DNA of 64,000 nt. It comes from Spizellomyces punctatus DAOM BR117. Its lineage: Eukaryota; Chytridiomycota; Chytridiomycetes; Spizellomycetales; Spizellomycetaceae. The notes under the pieces were generated by a model that saw nothing but the letters and a program-made list of their open reading frames with translations, had not been told where the DNA came from and did no database searches. Of this stretch, positions 10,345-24,712 are shown piece after piece; within the stretch, counting starts at the first letter, position 1, and every line of letters begins with the position of its first letter. The stretch spans positions 502,507 to 566,506 of the forward strand of contig NW_015971553.1 of NCBI RefSeq assembly GCF_000182565.1. Direction: 5' to 3'. A program made the translations under genes and the position numbers.

Positions 10345-13300
10345 ATGTATGCATCCTGCTTGGGGCATCTCTCAAGGGAAGCGCGAGCCAGAGGCTCGTC
10401 GGAGGATGTCACGTGCATGCTTACGAGGCGCGTACACGTTACTGCGGAGTCTGGTTCAGCAAGATCTGTACGTAGTTCTAGCAGCTTTTACGCACATCGC
10501 CGGGGTCCCATCATGTTGGAGGGTTCGGTCCTTCCTCCCAAGGAGGGAGAGGATGCTGCAAACTCAACAACAGCTGGACATGTATCCATGTCACGATCCC
10601 CTTCACAATCGTCGCGACAACAACTCACGTCGTACCTCTCATCCGACCGCTCCGCATCTCCACCCATGCGACACGCCAGCTCTGCTGCATTCCGAAAAAA
10701 GAGTTCTCCCTATGGTTACAAAACTGTTGAAGAGAGGAGGGCGGAAGAACGAGCCCATGCACTGGCGGCTAGATTGCATACTGTCGCCGGCAAGGGTGAA
10801 ATACCACGCTTTGACGTCAGAAGAGTCATGGCGTTGCCAAAAAGACCGGGAAGCGGGGAACGTCTGATGCCACTGGACAATCATTCAATCCATGGATCTG
10901 CCGAGGCCGTGTCACCAGCTGCTGTAAGTATCTGCCAAAAAAGTGTGGTTCAGGACCAAATCATTCAATGAGATCTTGTATTTCTACAGTCCCGCCCACG
11001 GGAAAGATCCGAAAGATCCGTACTAAGAGCCAAAAAGCCACTCGTCATACCCGCTAGCTCCGCGCGATCCCAATCCGGCAAACGGGCGTTACAGATGGCC
11101 TCTGAGCTCAAAGGTGTGAACGATATCCACATGCCTCACAAAGCGACTGAAGAGCCACTCAGTAGGCCGCCATTAGCATTTCGCGCACTCACACCTCCAG
11201 TTATTCCTCCCATCGGTACCAGTTCAAGAGACCAGCCCGATGTCAAACGGATTCGCATATCCGAACCCGGCAGGCGAGAACAAGTTGAAATGGACAGAGT
11301 GGAATACCCAGCGTCGAAACCCGTTCTACAGCAGATAGACGAGGGTGTGGTGACAAAGCGAGCGACAAAGGACCTATTTGCCTTTATCCGTCATTTAGAA
11401 TCGTGTCCTACCTCGAAAGAGTTTGTGTATTTGAACGCTGTAAAACTGTCGGTAAAGCGGGGACAGCCGACTTTCAACCCCTATAATCTTGAGATTGTAG
11501 ACTACGCCGATGTGGATAAAGACGGAGGATACTATACTATCAGTGCAGCGGTAAGCCTTGTTATCATACATCTCCGCCTCATTTTCGTTGCACGTCTGAC
11601 AATGGTTGGAACAATATCAGGGAGTAACGCACTTTGATCATCAAGGCCACGGTGATTTTACACCTCTAAATCAGTGGCTCCGAGAATATAAGCTGTTTCA
11701 TAATTTATTGCGCATCCCCTTTTTTGCAAGATATCGCTTGTGGAAGTGCTTCAGCCTCTGGCGCAGAACAGTGCTTCATACGAAAATCACGCAAAACCGT
11801 CGACAACTGGCCAAGAACCTGTTCCTAGTTCACCCGATTCTTCGATCAACCCTTTTGGAAATTCGCGTCAGATGCGTTGATGTGCTCACCAACAAGCGAT
11901 TAGTTAAGTTACAAGAGCAGCACAGCTACGAGCTAGCGGACTTTGTGAAGGAGCAGAAGGCTTGGGTTGAGGAAAGTGCGGGCTCTTTAAAAGAATGGGA
12001 GACTACCGTACGCCGACTGGTAGAGCAGGCTGGAGTGGCGTGTTTGCGGGAAAAGGGCTTTGAAGTGGAATGGGCAGAAAATCACCAGGGAGAATCTGGA
12101 GATAAACCTGATGAGTTGGCGCCTTTATCGAGTGGCAGTCGGCCCACAAGTGCTCTAAAGAAAGCCGTGGAGGAAATTGAACCTCGAAAATTGACTTACA
12201 CGGAGCAAGCTGCTCGACGCACGGAATGTCGTCGTCTTCAACGTTTTGTCAAGCTCGCCGATTACATGATCGTCACAACCCTTCATATCTTGACCATTGA
12301 AAGTGTACGTGATCTTTTACGGTTCGTCCTCCGTGGATGCATGGATGAAGATGTGTTCGTAGACTCTTCCGGCAGCGGATCCATTGTGATCTCTGACCCT
12401 GGAATGCTTGGCGAAGGGCGCTTGTCAGAATTACTGCAGAATGAAGACAATGGTCGTGCTCGACCTGGCTTGGAACGAACTGGCTCTGTCAGCGGTGCAG
12501 ATGCGTTTGGTATGGCTCCCAATGGTGGTGTCCAGGTTGGCGGTGTTGTTGTAGGCGAGGAGGTCGGAACAACGGAACTTGCCGATGCTGGGTTCGACGG
12601 CTTCTTTGGCATTTTGAGTCGGATTATTAAGGCTGCAATGCCAAAGTTGGAGTTGATTGAAGTTATTGAAGAACAAGGGCTCATGGCTGGAGGCACGAAC
12701 ATGATGGACGTAGACGATCGACTGGTTCCTGCCGATGGAGCTGGAAAAAAAGTCGGAGATACGAAAGCGGCAAGCAATATCTCCTCCAATCATGGAAAGG
12801 AAAAGGAGAAGGCCGCCTTCGTTCCGCTCTTCCGTACTGAGCTTCTCTTACAGCTTGCTGCCGCTGTGCGGAATCTCTACTTTGCACCCTCCCTCCCAGA
12901 CTATCTTGCAGCAATTGACATCCTCTTCAAACTATATCTCAATACTGTCGAGAAAGTCTCTCTTCTCACAAATACGATATCTTATCTGGACCCTGCCAGC
13001 GTTTCTGGCGGAGCTTACTCGTCTGTTCGAGGCTTGGAAGAGGCAGAGTACGGCGAAGGTCCTCAAATTACCGCAATCATAACAGAGGGTGCGTACTTTA
13101 GGGAAGTATGTGGCCGTATTCGCGGTGTGCTTGTGGGTATCTTCTCTAATGCGGCAAAGTGGATGAAGACTTGGGAGGAGGTTCGTGGAATGTGGGTTGA
13201 GAACGAAGAGTTTGAGGGGTTAAGGGCCTTGGAGGCAGCTGCGGGTCATGTAGCCGTTGTGCTGGCTACTGCCGGGAATCAACCTGTTGAGGGAGGGGTT

Positions 13301-16300
13301 GCGGCCGTGTTAATGGCCTCCTTAGCGAATACTGTCGAGCCGTCGAACGGAGACCAAGAGGAGAGCGAGGGCACGCAGACAGAAAAGCAATCGAGTATCC
13401 TCGAACTAGGATCTACAATTATTACTCGCCCGGACGGTACAACCTTCTCTCCAGTCGTTGACTTTTTCGAGCATCACCTCGCCAAATTCTCCTCTCAGCG
13501 TCAAACGATGGCGGCAATTCCAACCACCTCCGTGATCAACAACCTGCTTATTGACACTACGAAACTCAAAAGCATTCTTGTCCCGAGTCCAGAAAGATGT
13601 TTTGCGGAAGTTGCCAAGATCTTACCTGGTCTTGCGAGGGATAAGAATGAGTTGCTGTTGAATGAAGTTCAGACATGGGTTAGAATTCTCAATACCCAGC
13701 CTGGAAACGTTGAAGGCTTTGTCGAATACTTGGAGTGGCTTGAGAAAGGTACTATAAGAGATTGCTCACATCAATCTAAATAATGACACTCATCACTTGG
13801 ACATTTCCGCTATAGTTAAGGACTCGATGCCCCTTGTGGAGCAACTTTACGATGAGGTCACACGCCTCTACAACTTGATGGATCAGTACAAGATTGCAAT
13901 TCAGCCGACAGACCTGGCATTGTACCAAACCTTGGGACCAACCCTTCGCCAATTGAAAGAAGCCGTCGATATGGCGTCGGACACGAAAGAAGAGAACATC
14001 AACAAATTCTCGGCGGAACTTGATAAATCAATGGGAGACCTCATGACGGAAGTTTCAGAGATTCGCAATCGCGCACAAGACCCAATGGTGCTCAATCCGG
14101 GTGCCAAGAGTGACATGGTTATCAAATTCCTGGAGGACTTACGAGGACAGTTGGAGAAGGTTGATGCTACAAAAGGACGGTATGAAACATGGGGTGAGCT
14201 TTTCAAAGATGGCGGAAGTGTGGCAGCTATGAAGAAGGGTGCTGCGGCGGCCGCGGAGCCGGGAAAGGCTGCGATCCCTGGTGTACCAACTAAAATGGGG
14301 GAGTTGGAGGAGACGAAGAATGAGGTGGAGCTGAAAAGAACGCTCTGGATGAGTTTGAAAGACTGGGAAGTCATTACTCGGTAGGTGTTCGAGTTTACCC
14401 AAGTAGTGCTCCATAAGACGATAAATGTAACATTGCAATGTCCCTTCTTCGTGCACTAGGTCCTGGAAAGAAGGGTCATTTGATATGCTGAACACGGAGG
14501 ACATCAACAACCAAATCCAAGCTTACATCAAAACCGTCTATAACCTGGACAAGGGTCTCCCGCCAAACGAAGTCGTTCCTCGACTCAAAGCCATGGTTGA
14601 TGAGTACCGAAGCATGTATCCGACGATTGTTGACCTCCGCAATCCCGCCCTCAAGCCGCGACATTGGGAAAGATTCACAGACGCCCTCGGAAAGCACTGG
14701 TGAAAGACGAAACGTTCACCTTGGAGAGGCTGATGGACCTCCGCGTTTTTGATTTCAAAGACGAAATCAGTAACGTCTCGAGTCAAGCTGGTTCTGAAGC
14801 AGCCTTGGAAGAGATGTTGGGTAAAGTTATCAAAAACTGGAACGAGGCCGAATTTATTGTTGCTTCCTATCGAGACGCCAAGGATGTATTTATTCTGGGC
14901 ACCGTCGACGATATACAAACATTGCTAGAGGACAGTCAGGTCACCATTGCGACAATCAAAGGATCACGGTTTATTGGGCCCATTCGCACAGAAGTGGATA
15001 GATGGGACAAGCAGCTGACTTTGTTTGCTGAAACACTGGATGCATGGTTGACGTGTCAACGGAACTGGCTTTATCTTGAGAGCATCTTTTCTGCTCCAGA
15101 CATCCAACGCCAACTTCCCGATGAAGCCCGAATGTTTGCTCAAGTCGACCGTAGCTGGAAGGACACGATGAGAAAAGTCTATCGAAATCCCAATGCCATG
15201 AAATCTGGCACGACACCCGGTCTATTGGAAACAATGGGGCAAAATAATGTCCTTTTAGATCAGATTCAGAAATGTCTCGAAGACTATCTGGAGAGCAAGC
15301 GGCTACTGTTCCCCCGATTTTACTTCCTATCAAACGAAGAGCTCCTCGAAATCTTGTCCCAAACACGAAACCCGCAGGCAGTTCAACCACATCTCAGCAA
15401 GTGTTTCGATGCCATTAAATCTCTTGAATTCTCTTCATCGGATCCAAAGAGCATTGACATTGCCGCGATGGTCAGTCCCGAGGGTGAGCGCGTGCCATTC
15501 CTGAAAACAATCAAAGCCCGTGGTAACGTGGAGGCGTGGCTGGGAAGCGTGGAGGAAGGCATGGTAGCCGTTCTCCGGCGGTTGATTAAACAGGCATTGG
15601 CAGAGTTTGAGGATGCCAAGCGCGGGGATTGGGTTAGAGAACATGTTGGGCAGGTAGTTTTAACGGGAAATCAGGTCTTGTGGTGTAGAGATGTCGGCGA
15701 ATGTTTGAAGACAGCAGATCCAGTCAAGAGTCTGGTGGCTTTCAAAGAAAAATGTGTCCGGGTAAGTAGGACACGCTACGAAATCTATTCGCAATCATTC
15801 GGTTGGCATGTATAGCACTACGGTATCTAAAACCTTCCTAACCTTATAGAATCTTGCCGGCGTGGCCGCCCTCGTCCGTGGAGATCTTACCCGCATCCAA
15901 CGGGGCATTCTTGGTGCACTCATCACGATGGATGTGCATAATCGCGACATTGTCCAAAACCTCATTGACGCNNNNNNNNNNNNNNNNNNNNNNNNNNNNN
16001 NNNNNNNNNNNNNNNNNNNNNNNNNNNNNNNNNNNNNNNNNNNNNNNNNNNNNNNNNNNNNNNNNNNNNNNNNNNNNNNNNNNNNNNNNNNNNNNNNNNN
16101 NNNNNNNNNNNNNNNNNNNNNNNNNNNNNNNNNNNNNNNNNNNNNNNNNNNNNNNNNNNNNNNNNNNNNNNNNNNNNNNNNNNNNNNNNNNNNNNNNNNN
16201 NNNNNNNNNNNNNNNNNNNNNNNNNNNNNNNNNNNNNNNNNNNNNNNNNNNNNNNNNNNNNNNNNNNNNNNNNNNNNNNNNNNNNNNNNNNNNNNNNNNN

Positions 16301-19300
16301 NNNNNNNNNNNNNNNNNNNNNNNNNNNNNNNNNNNNNNNNNNNNNNGATTGGCTCAGTCCGGTGCTTGGTGTTGTTTTGATGAGTTCAACCGTATCGATA
16401 TCGAGGTGCTCTCCGTTATTGCTCAGCAGCTTTTGACAATAAAGAATGCAAAGGATATGAAAGCGACCAGGTTTATGTTCGAGGGAAGGGAGATCAGATT
16501 AATCGACACTTGTACAGCATTTATCACTATGAATCCTGGGTATGCCGGACGTCAAGAGTTACCGGACAACTTGAAGGCGCTTTTCAGACCTATTGCAATG
16601 ATGATTCCTGGTATATTTATCATGTCTGGTTATAAGGTGAAGCATCAAGTGCTAATCTGCGGCTCCCTCCTGACAGATTACGGCCTTATTGCCGAAATCT
16701 TGCTCTTCTCGGAAGGATTTGAAAATGCGCGAGTTCTTGCCGGAAAAGTTGTAAACCTCTACAAACTCTGCTCTGAACAACTCTCCCAGCAGGATCATTA
16801 CGATTTCGGCATGCGAGCCGTCAAATCCGTGCTCATCATGGCGGGCGCCCTCAAGCGTACCAACCCAGAACTCAGCGAAGAAATGGTTCTCATCCGTGCA
16901 CTGCGGGATTCAAATCTTCCCAAATTCTTGGCTGAGGATATTGGCTTGTTCCGTGGTATCCTTTCTGATCTCTTCCCAGGTGTCTCCATCGTGGAGCAGG
17001 ATTACGGTGCTCTAGTCGCAACGATCAAGGAAGTGATGATTGAAAAGAAGTTGGAGGTTGTGGACAACTTTGTGACGAGAATCTGCCAGTTGTTTGAAAC
17101 GAATAAGATTCGGCATGGTGTTATGCTTGTTGGACCCACTGGAGGTGGAAAGACGACATGTTATCAGGTCTTGCAGGAAGCTTGTACTAGATTGCAGGAG
17201 AGAGGAGATGTACAGTTCCAGGCTATCAAGACTTGGGTTCTTAATCCAAAGGTATGATCATGTCGTAGTTCCAAGTCCATATGTCATATTTTCATACCAT
17301 ATAACAGTGCATCACAATGAACGAACTCTACGGAGAATTCAATCTGGCCACCATGGAATGGAAAGACGGTCTGATCGGTTCCATTTTCCGTCAACAAGTT
17401 CAGGACAACAGTGCTGATGAAAAGTGGACCGTTTGCGACGGACCCGTAGACGCACTTTGGATTGAGAACATGAACACTGTCCTAGACGACAATAAGCTCC
17501 TCACGTTGATCAACGGAGAACGAATCAAGATGAATAATACTATGCATATGTTGTTTGAAGTGGCGGATTTGGCTGTTGCGTCTCCTGCCACGGTCAGTCG
17601 ATGCGGCATGGTATACATGGATCCTACCAACCTGGGCTGGCGGGCTTTTGTTCAAAAGTGGCTGCGTGAGCTACCGGAACATGTTGGAACAGAGCTCAAG
17701 GATATGTTGTGGAGTTACTGTGACACGTACATTGACAGGGGACTCCGCTTTGTACGAAAACAGTGTACGGAGTACGTCAAATCTGTCGACCTGAATCTGG
17801 TGCAGTCTCTGTGCAAGCTTCTACAAACCTTCATCAACAAAAAGGAGGTCGATTTTTCGCAGGCCATTGGAGATTTGAAGTGCTTATTCGGCCATTTGTT
17901 TGTATTCTGCTATGTATGGGCCTTGGGTGGAAACCTGGCAGATGGATTCCAGGACAACTTTGATACGTTTGTCCGAGACCATTTCGACGCAATCCCAATT
18001 CCGGATGTACAGTTACCGTCTTCCAACAACATCTTTTGTTACTATGTCGACCTCAAGACCAAATCATTTGCCCTTTGGGATGACCTGGTGCCAGCCTTCA
18101 AGTACGCACCCGAGATCCCTTATTTCCAAATGATGGTCCCAACGACGGATACAGTCAAGTACGAGTACTTTCTCGAAGCCCTCTTGTCGAATGGATACCC
18201 GACTTTGTTCACGGGTAACACCGGTGTTGGTAAATCCATTATTGTCCAAAATTTATTGAACAGGTGCTCGAAACGATTCGGATGGGTCCCTGTGACGCTC
18301 AACTTTTCTGCCCAAACCAACAGCGCCCAGACGCAGCAGATTATGGAAATTAAGTTGGAGAAGAAACGAAAGAATATTTTGGGTGCACCCACAGGAGCGA
18401 ACAAGGTTGTCCTGTTTGTGGATGATTTGAACATGCCCAAGCTCGACACCTACGGGTCGCAGCCTCCTATCGAGCTCTTGCGGCAGTACATTGATTTCCA
18501 CGGATTTTACGACCGAGAGAAACTCAGCTGGAAAATAATCCAAGATGTAGAACTAGTGGCTGCTTGTGCACCTCCTGGAGGCGGGCGCAACAACGTCACA
18601 CCCCGTCTTCTCCGTCACTTCAATCTATTCAACATTCCCGCGCCTAGCGAAATGTCATTAGGAAAAATATTCCGATCTATTGTGGAAGGATTTCTCAAGT
18701 CCGGCTTCTCATCTGAAGTGCGAGGTGTGAGTGAAGCCATTGTGAACTCGTCCATAGAGATCTACCATCGAATGTGCACAGAGTTACTGCCTACACCCGC
18801 TAAATCGCATTACACGTTCAATCTCCGGGATCTATCGAGGGTCGTTCAGGGCGTGCTACAGGCCCGTCCGCAGGTTATTCAAGCCAAGATGGACATTGTG
18901 AAGCTGTTTTGTCACGAGTCCTCCCGGATCTTTCACGATAGGTTGATTGACGAGGCGGATAGATCCTACTTTAATCGCCTTCTCTCCGAACTGGTTGAAA
19001 AGAACTTTGGCGTGAGCATACCCAAAGAAACTTTTAGCCAGAAACCAATCATGTTTGGGGATTTTGGCAAGAGGGGTGTTCCCCCCGAAGAGCGACTCTA
19101 CGTTGAGATGAGCGACATGAAGGCCATGAACACGCTGTTGGAAGAGTATCTAGAAGAATACAACGTGACAAACAACAAAGACGTTCGCTTGATCTTTTTC
19201 ATGGACGCCAAGCAGCATATTACGAGGATATCCCGTATCATCCGGCAACCTCGCGGCAACGCTTTGCTGGTCGGTGTCGGTGGAACGGGAAAACAATCTC

Positions 19301-22300
19301 TGACCCGGTTGGCCTGTCACATATCCGATTACCAGTGCATTCAAATTGAATTGACGAGGACGTACGGACAAACAGAGTGGCGAGAAGATCTTAAGAAATT
19401 GTACCGATTAGCAGGTTTGGAAGGTAAAAACACTGTATTCCTTCTCTCAGACACCCAAATCAAGAGCGAAACCTTCTTGGAGGATGTGAACAACATTTTA
19501 AACTCGGGGGAAGTCCCGAACCTCTTTGAGTTTGACGAGCGTGAAAAGATTTTGGGTGAACTGCGGGCTGTAGCAAGAGATAAGGGCTTACCCGAAGACC
19601 GAGACAGTGTATATCAGTTCTTCATCAACAGGGTGAGGGATAACCTCCACATTGTATTTGCGACAAGTCCTGTCGGAGAAACCTTTCGGACACGTTGCAG
19701 GATGTTCCCTTCCCTTGTCAACTGCTGTACGATCGACTGGTTTGATGAGTGGCCCAGAGAGGCTCTCCTCTCAGTGTCGAAACGGTTTCTGGAGTTCGTG
19801 GATTTGGGCTCAGACCATATGAAAGAAAAGATTGCTGAAATGTGTGTCGAGATCCACGAGTCCGTTGGAGAGCTTGCGAAACGATTTTGGGCTGAACTCA
19901 GGAGACGGTATTACACCACCCCCACGTCCTACCTGGAACTCATCAACCTCTACATTGCCATGTTGCAAGAAAAGAGGAAGGAACTTGGGTCCTCACGGGA
20001 TAGGTTACGAAACGGTCTAAATAAACTCCTCGAAACCAATGAGCTCGTCGCGAAAATGCAAGTCGAACTTGAACTCCTCGGCCCAGAGCTAAAACAACGG
20101 GCTGCGGATACGGAGGCGCTCATGGTGAAGATTGGAAAAGATCAAGAAACAGCCGACGGTGTCCGGAAAGTAGTATCGGAAGAGGAAACCATAGTCCGGG
20201 CCAAGGCGACCGAAACAGAAGCCATCGCCGCAGAAGCCCAGCGCGATTTGGACGAAGCGTTGCCAGCTCTCAATGCGGCGTACAAGGCATTGGACTCACT
20301 AGACAAAAAGGATATTGCTGAGCTCAAGGTTTTTACCAAACCTCCCGAGGTGGTCTTAATGGTCATGGAAGCTATTTGCACGCTCTTCAAAGTGAAACCC
20401 GATTGGGAAAGCTCCAAAAAGCTCTTATCGGACCCGCAATTCATGAAAAAGTTGCAGGAATATGACAAGGACAATATTCCCGAGTCGGTGTCCAAAAAGC
20501 TCAAAAAGTACATCGAAAACCCCAATTTCACTCCCGAGGCCGTCGAAAAGGTGTCCAAAGCGTGTAAAAGCATGTCTATGTGGGTGATTGCCATGGACCT
20601 ATATTCCAGAGTGTTCAAGGAAGTAACGCCTAAGCGACGGCGGCTAGAAGAAGCGCAAGCAGCTTTGGATGCCACGCGGGCTAAATTGGCAGAAAAAGCG
20701 GCAGCTCTTCAAGAAGTCGAATCCCAGCTGGAGAAACTCAAAGCCAAATACGAAGAATCCATCGCGAGCAAAAAGGAACTTGCAGAAAAAATGGAGGAAA
20801 CAACGCGTCGGTTGGCTCGTGCTGGAAAATTGACGACGGCTTTGGCCGATGAACAGATTCGGTGGGCCGAATCTGTTGAAAAACTCAATCAGCAAATAGA
20901 TGATTTGGTCGGGAATATTTTTCTTAGTGCGGCGTGTGTTGCTTACTTTGGCGCCTTTACATCTACCTTCCGTACTGAGCTTGTCACAGGGTGGATCAAG
21001 CGATGTCAAGAGATTGGCATCCCCGTCTCAACAAACTTCAATCTATTGGAGAACCTCGCTGATCCAGCTGTCGTCCGCGACTGGAATATTCAAGGACTCC
21101 CAGCCGACCCTCTCTCGGTTGAAAATGGTATCCTCGTCACTCGGGGTCGACGATGGCCGCTCATGATTGATCCACAAGGACAAGCAAATCGATGGATACG
21201 CGCCATGGAAGGAAACGACCTCAAGGTGATCAAACTGTCCGAACCAAAGTTTCTCCGATCCCTTGAAAATGCCGTGAGAACGGGACAGCCTGTTCTCATG
21301 GAAGATGTTGGCGAGCAGCTTGATCCAGCCCTTGAGCCTCTCCTGTTGAAGCAGACCGTTCGACAGGGAGGGAGATTGCTGATGAAGTTGGGTGATTCAT
21401 TTGTAGAATACGATCGAAATTTCAAACTGTACATTACAACAAAACTCTCGAACCCGCATTACCTCCCCGAAGTCTGTATCAAGGTCACTATCATTAACTT
21501 CACCGTGACAAAGATTGGACTTGAGGGACAACTCTTGGCAGATGTCGTCCGTCTCGAACGGCCGGAGCTGGAGGAACAGCGCAACAACCTTATCGTAAAT
21601 ATTGCTACAGACCGCAAAGCTCTTAAAGACATCGAAGAACGGATCCTGAAGCTCCTGTTCAACTCTGAGGGGAACATTCTCGATGATGAAGAACTCATCA
21701 ACACTCTCAACCAATCCAAAGTCACGTCCGCGGCCATCAAAGAGCGAGTCGCACAAGCCGAAGTCACGGAGCGGGAGATCAACACTGCCCGAGAAAAGTA
21801 CCGACCCGTTGCAATTAGGGGTTCGGTGCTCTACTTTGTTGTCGCAGACTTGGCCGGCATCGATCCCATGTACCAGTTCTCGCTGAAGTATTTCAAGAAC
21901 CTATTTAGCGGTTGCATCCTCTCTTCGGAGAAATCCGAGGACCTCCCAACGCGAATCGGGATTCTATGCAAAAATGCAACATATAATACCTTTGCAAATG
22001 TCTCGCGCGGGCTATTTGAACAGCACAAGATGATTTACGCGTTCATGATTTGCGTCGAGATTTTGCGGGAAAAGGGAGCCATTGATGATTTTGAGTGGAA
22101 TTTCTTGTTGCGGGGTGGTGGTGCGTTGATGGTTGCCGGGGATATTCCACCAAAGCCCAACGTCCGCTGGCTATCCAATACAATGTGGGAGAATCTATGC
22201 GATTTAGCGAGGTCGATACCCGATTTTGGGTACGCTATTGAGCATGTGCAAATGTATACGATGGACTGGGAGGCCATTGTTGAGTCGGATACACCATACA

Positions 22301-24504
22301 GTGTGTCTGTCCCTGGCGACGACACAGGGCAATTAACAGATTTCCAGCGACTGCTGCTCATCAAGGTATTGAGAGAAGAGAAACTCGTTTCGGCTTGCGT
22401 GGAATTTGTCAAGCGAAACCTGGGCTCCGAGTTTATTGATATTCCGCCCCTCGACCTCGCGGTTGCATTCAAGGATATCAACAACCGTACCCCATTCATC
22501 TTTATCCTGTCAACGGGGTCGGACCCTGTGTCCGCTTTGATGAAATTCGCCGCCTCAAAGGAGGTTAATATGCAGGACCGATTGCACATGATTTCATTGG
22601 GACAGGGGCAGGGACCTATTGCCGAGCAATTGCTGCGAAAGGCTATTACGAATGGGGATTGGGTGTTTTTGCAGAATTGTCATTTGGCAGCTTCGTGGAT
22701 GGGACGGTTAGAGAGTATTGTCAAAGAGTTCTCCAGTACGGACGCAACGGATATTCATGAGAATTTCCGGATGTTTTTATCGTCGATGCCTTCGAAAGTG
22801 TTTCCGATTGCCGTACTCCAAGATGGTGTAAAAGTGACCAACGAACCACCAAAAGGTCTTCGGGCAAACCTCGCAAGAAGCTTTGCAGATGTGTCGAGAG
22901 ATTTGTTTGATGATAGTCCACCGCAAGGAGTCAAGTTCCGGAAACTTTTGTTTGGAATCACATTCTTCAATGCTGTTATTCATGAACGCAAAAAGTTTGG
23001 GCCACTGGGATGGAACATTTTATACGACTGGTCAAATTCGGATTTAGAAGTTTCGATTGCCATCTTGAAAAACATGTTGTCGGAGCATCGAGGGATACCC
23101 TGGGAAGCTCTGTCATACCTGACTGGGGAGATCACTTTTGGAGGCAGAGTGACAGATGATTGGGATCGACGGACACTGAGATCGATTTTGAATCGATTTT
23201 ATTGCCCTGCGATTTTGGACGATGGGTACAGGTTTTCGCCCTCGGGCGTCTACTATGCGCCGCCGGATGGAGATTTAGCATCATTTAGAGCGTATATTGA
23301 GCGATTGCCTTTTACGGAGGAGCCTTCTGTCTTTGGGATGCACGAAAACGCGGATATCAGTTTCCAAGTCCAAGAAACGCGCCGGTTGCTTCGTACAGTG
23401 TTGGAAGTCCAGCCGAGGGTGGTGTCATCTGTTGCCGGTGGAACATCTAGCGAAGACATTGTAACGGGGATAGCGATGGCAATCTTAGAAGATTGGCCAG
23501 AGATTCTGGTCATTGATCTTCCACCCGAGACGGAAAAAAGACCGAAATCCGCATCAGCGCGACCCCAATCGGCATTTACTGGCGAAGCCCCGAACCCCGT
23601 CCTACTCAACTTGTTCCAAAAAGATGAAACCGGCCGTATGCTAAATTCGCTGTCGACTGTCTTGGCACAGGAATCTGTGCGGTTTAATAAATTGAATGGG
23701 ATCGTGAGGAGTTCGTTGGAGAATTTGGTAAAGGCTGTCAAAGGTCTTGTTGTCATGAGTTTGGAATTGGAGTTGGTCTATAAGAGTTTGCTCAATAATG
23801 AGGTTTGCATTCTTTTCATTTGTCTTTGTTTTTACTTGAACTAACGCATTCAATGCAGGTGCCAACTGCTTGGTCCGCCCACGCCTACCCCTCCCTTAAA
23901 CCGCTCGCATCCTGGGTCAAGGATTTCCACGCCCGAATCACCTTCCTCCGAAACTGGATGACCCAAGGCGAACCCACTTCCTTTTGGCTACCAGGTTTCT
24001 TTTTCCCACAAGGATTTTTAACGGGCGTATTACAGAACCATGCGCGCAAGTACAATATTCCGATTGACGCTCTGAGCTTTTCGTACAAGGTTTCGGATTA
24101 CGAAGGTGGGGATGGACGGGCTTTTGAGGAGGGAGAGGGTGTGCTCGTTCACGGATTGTTTGTGGAGGGGGCAAGATGGGATAGGGAAAAGAGACTATTG
24201 CAAGATTCGTTTCCCATGGAAATGTTTTCGGTATGTTGCATGTTTTTATCTATTTTGTTAGTCTCGCATTCGCTGACCTTCCCCATAGACCATGCCTCAA
24301 ATCCGCTTCACTCCTACTACCGCCCCATCTCCAACCACCGGGTTCTATACCTGTCCCCTCTACAAAACATCCGCCCGAGCCGGCACACTCAGCACCACAG
24401 GCCATTCCACCAATTTTGTCGTGGCTCTCTCGATTCCGTCCGATCGACCGCAAGATTACTGGATTTCAAAGGGTGTTGCACTGTTGTGTCAGTTGAGTGA
24501 ATAA
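10345..24504 (+). CDS. DNAH6: Axonemal dynein heavy chain, inner-arm DNAH6-like
   Basis: Force-generating chain of an axonemal (flagellar) inner-arm dynein. Exons read by splice sites: 10345-10923, 10990-11550, 11621-13748, 13816-14380, 14460-15761, 15850-17251 (with an N gap), 17308-23802, 23859-24230 and 24289-24504. N-terminal tail and linker come first. AAA1 follows the gap ([13 protein letters not shown]); its P-loop falls inside the gap. AAA2 has GPTGGGKT (about 17131), AAA3 GNTGVGKS (about 18214) and AAA4 GVGGTGKQ (about 19273). The stalk coiled coil and microtubule-binding tip span about 19950-20900, followed by AAA5, AAA6 and the C-terminal cap. [13 protein letters not shown]...GFYDREKL matches the DNAH6 type of single-headed dynein best in my memory; other inner-arm types are possible. 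Near 14690 two good frames meet with a one-base mismatch. The first ATG is uncertain. Confidence 0.93.
15972..16346. other. Assembly gap (375 N) over dynein AAA1 P-loop
   Basis: Run of N inside the dynein gene. Before it the frame encodes [16 protein letters not shown], after it [16 protein letters not shown]. Related dyneins have roughly 115-125 residues between these points, so the size is about right, but the frames on the two sides differ. Coding bases in the gap must therefore number 2 modulo 3, or an intron is hidden there. Confidence 0.98.
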
Positions 24505-24712
24505 TGAGTAACCATCCTTTGTACTGTATATATGGAACAGATTTTTTTCAGATAAAATTCAAATATTTAAGCAAATGTTTAATTGATGTCCTTCATTGAC
24601 GCATAACAAGATGCCGGAACGCAATGGAATACGTGTGGAAGAAAGCAGTAATACATTATCATAATTGGCCACAGACTGCACATTGTTGCCCATAATAGGC
24701 TACACACACTAT

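Noticed and set aside
10043-10867. 274-codon plus frame upstream of and overlapping the first dynein exon
   Set aside because: Overlaps the exon frame that splices correctly, has no domain, and its composition looks non-coding.
18120-18543. Minus-strand frames inside the dynein exon
   Set aside because: Antisense shadows of a strongly coding exon, no domains.
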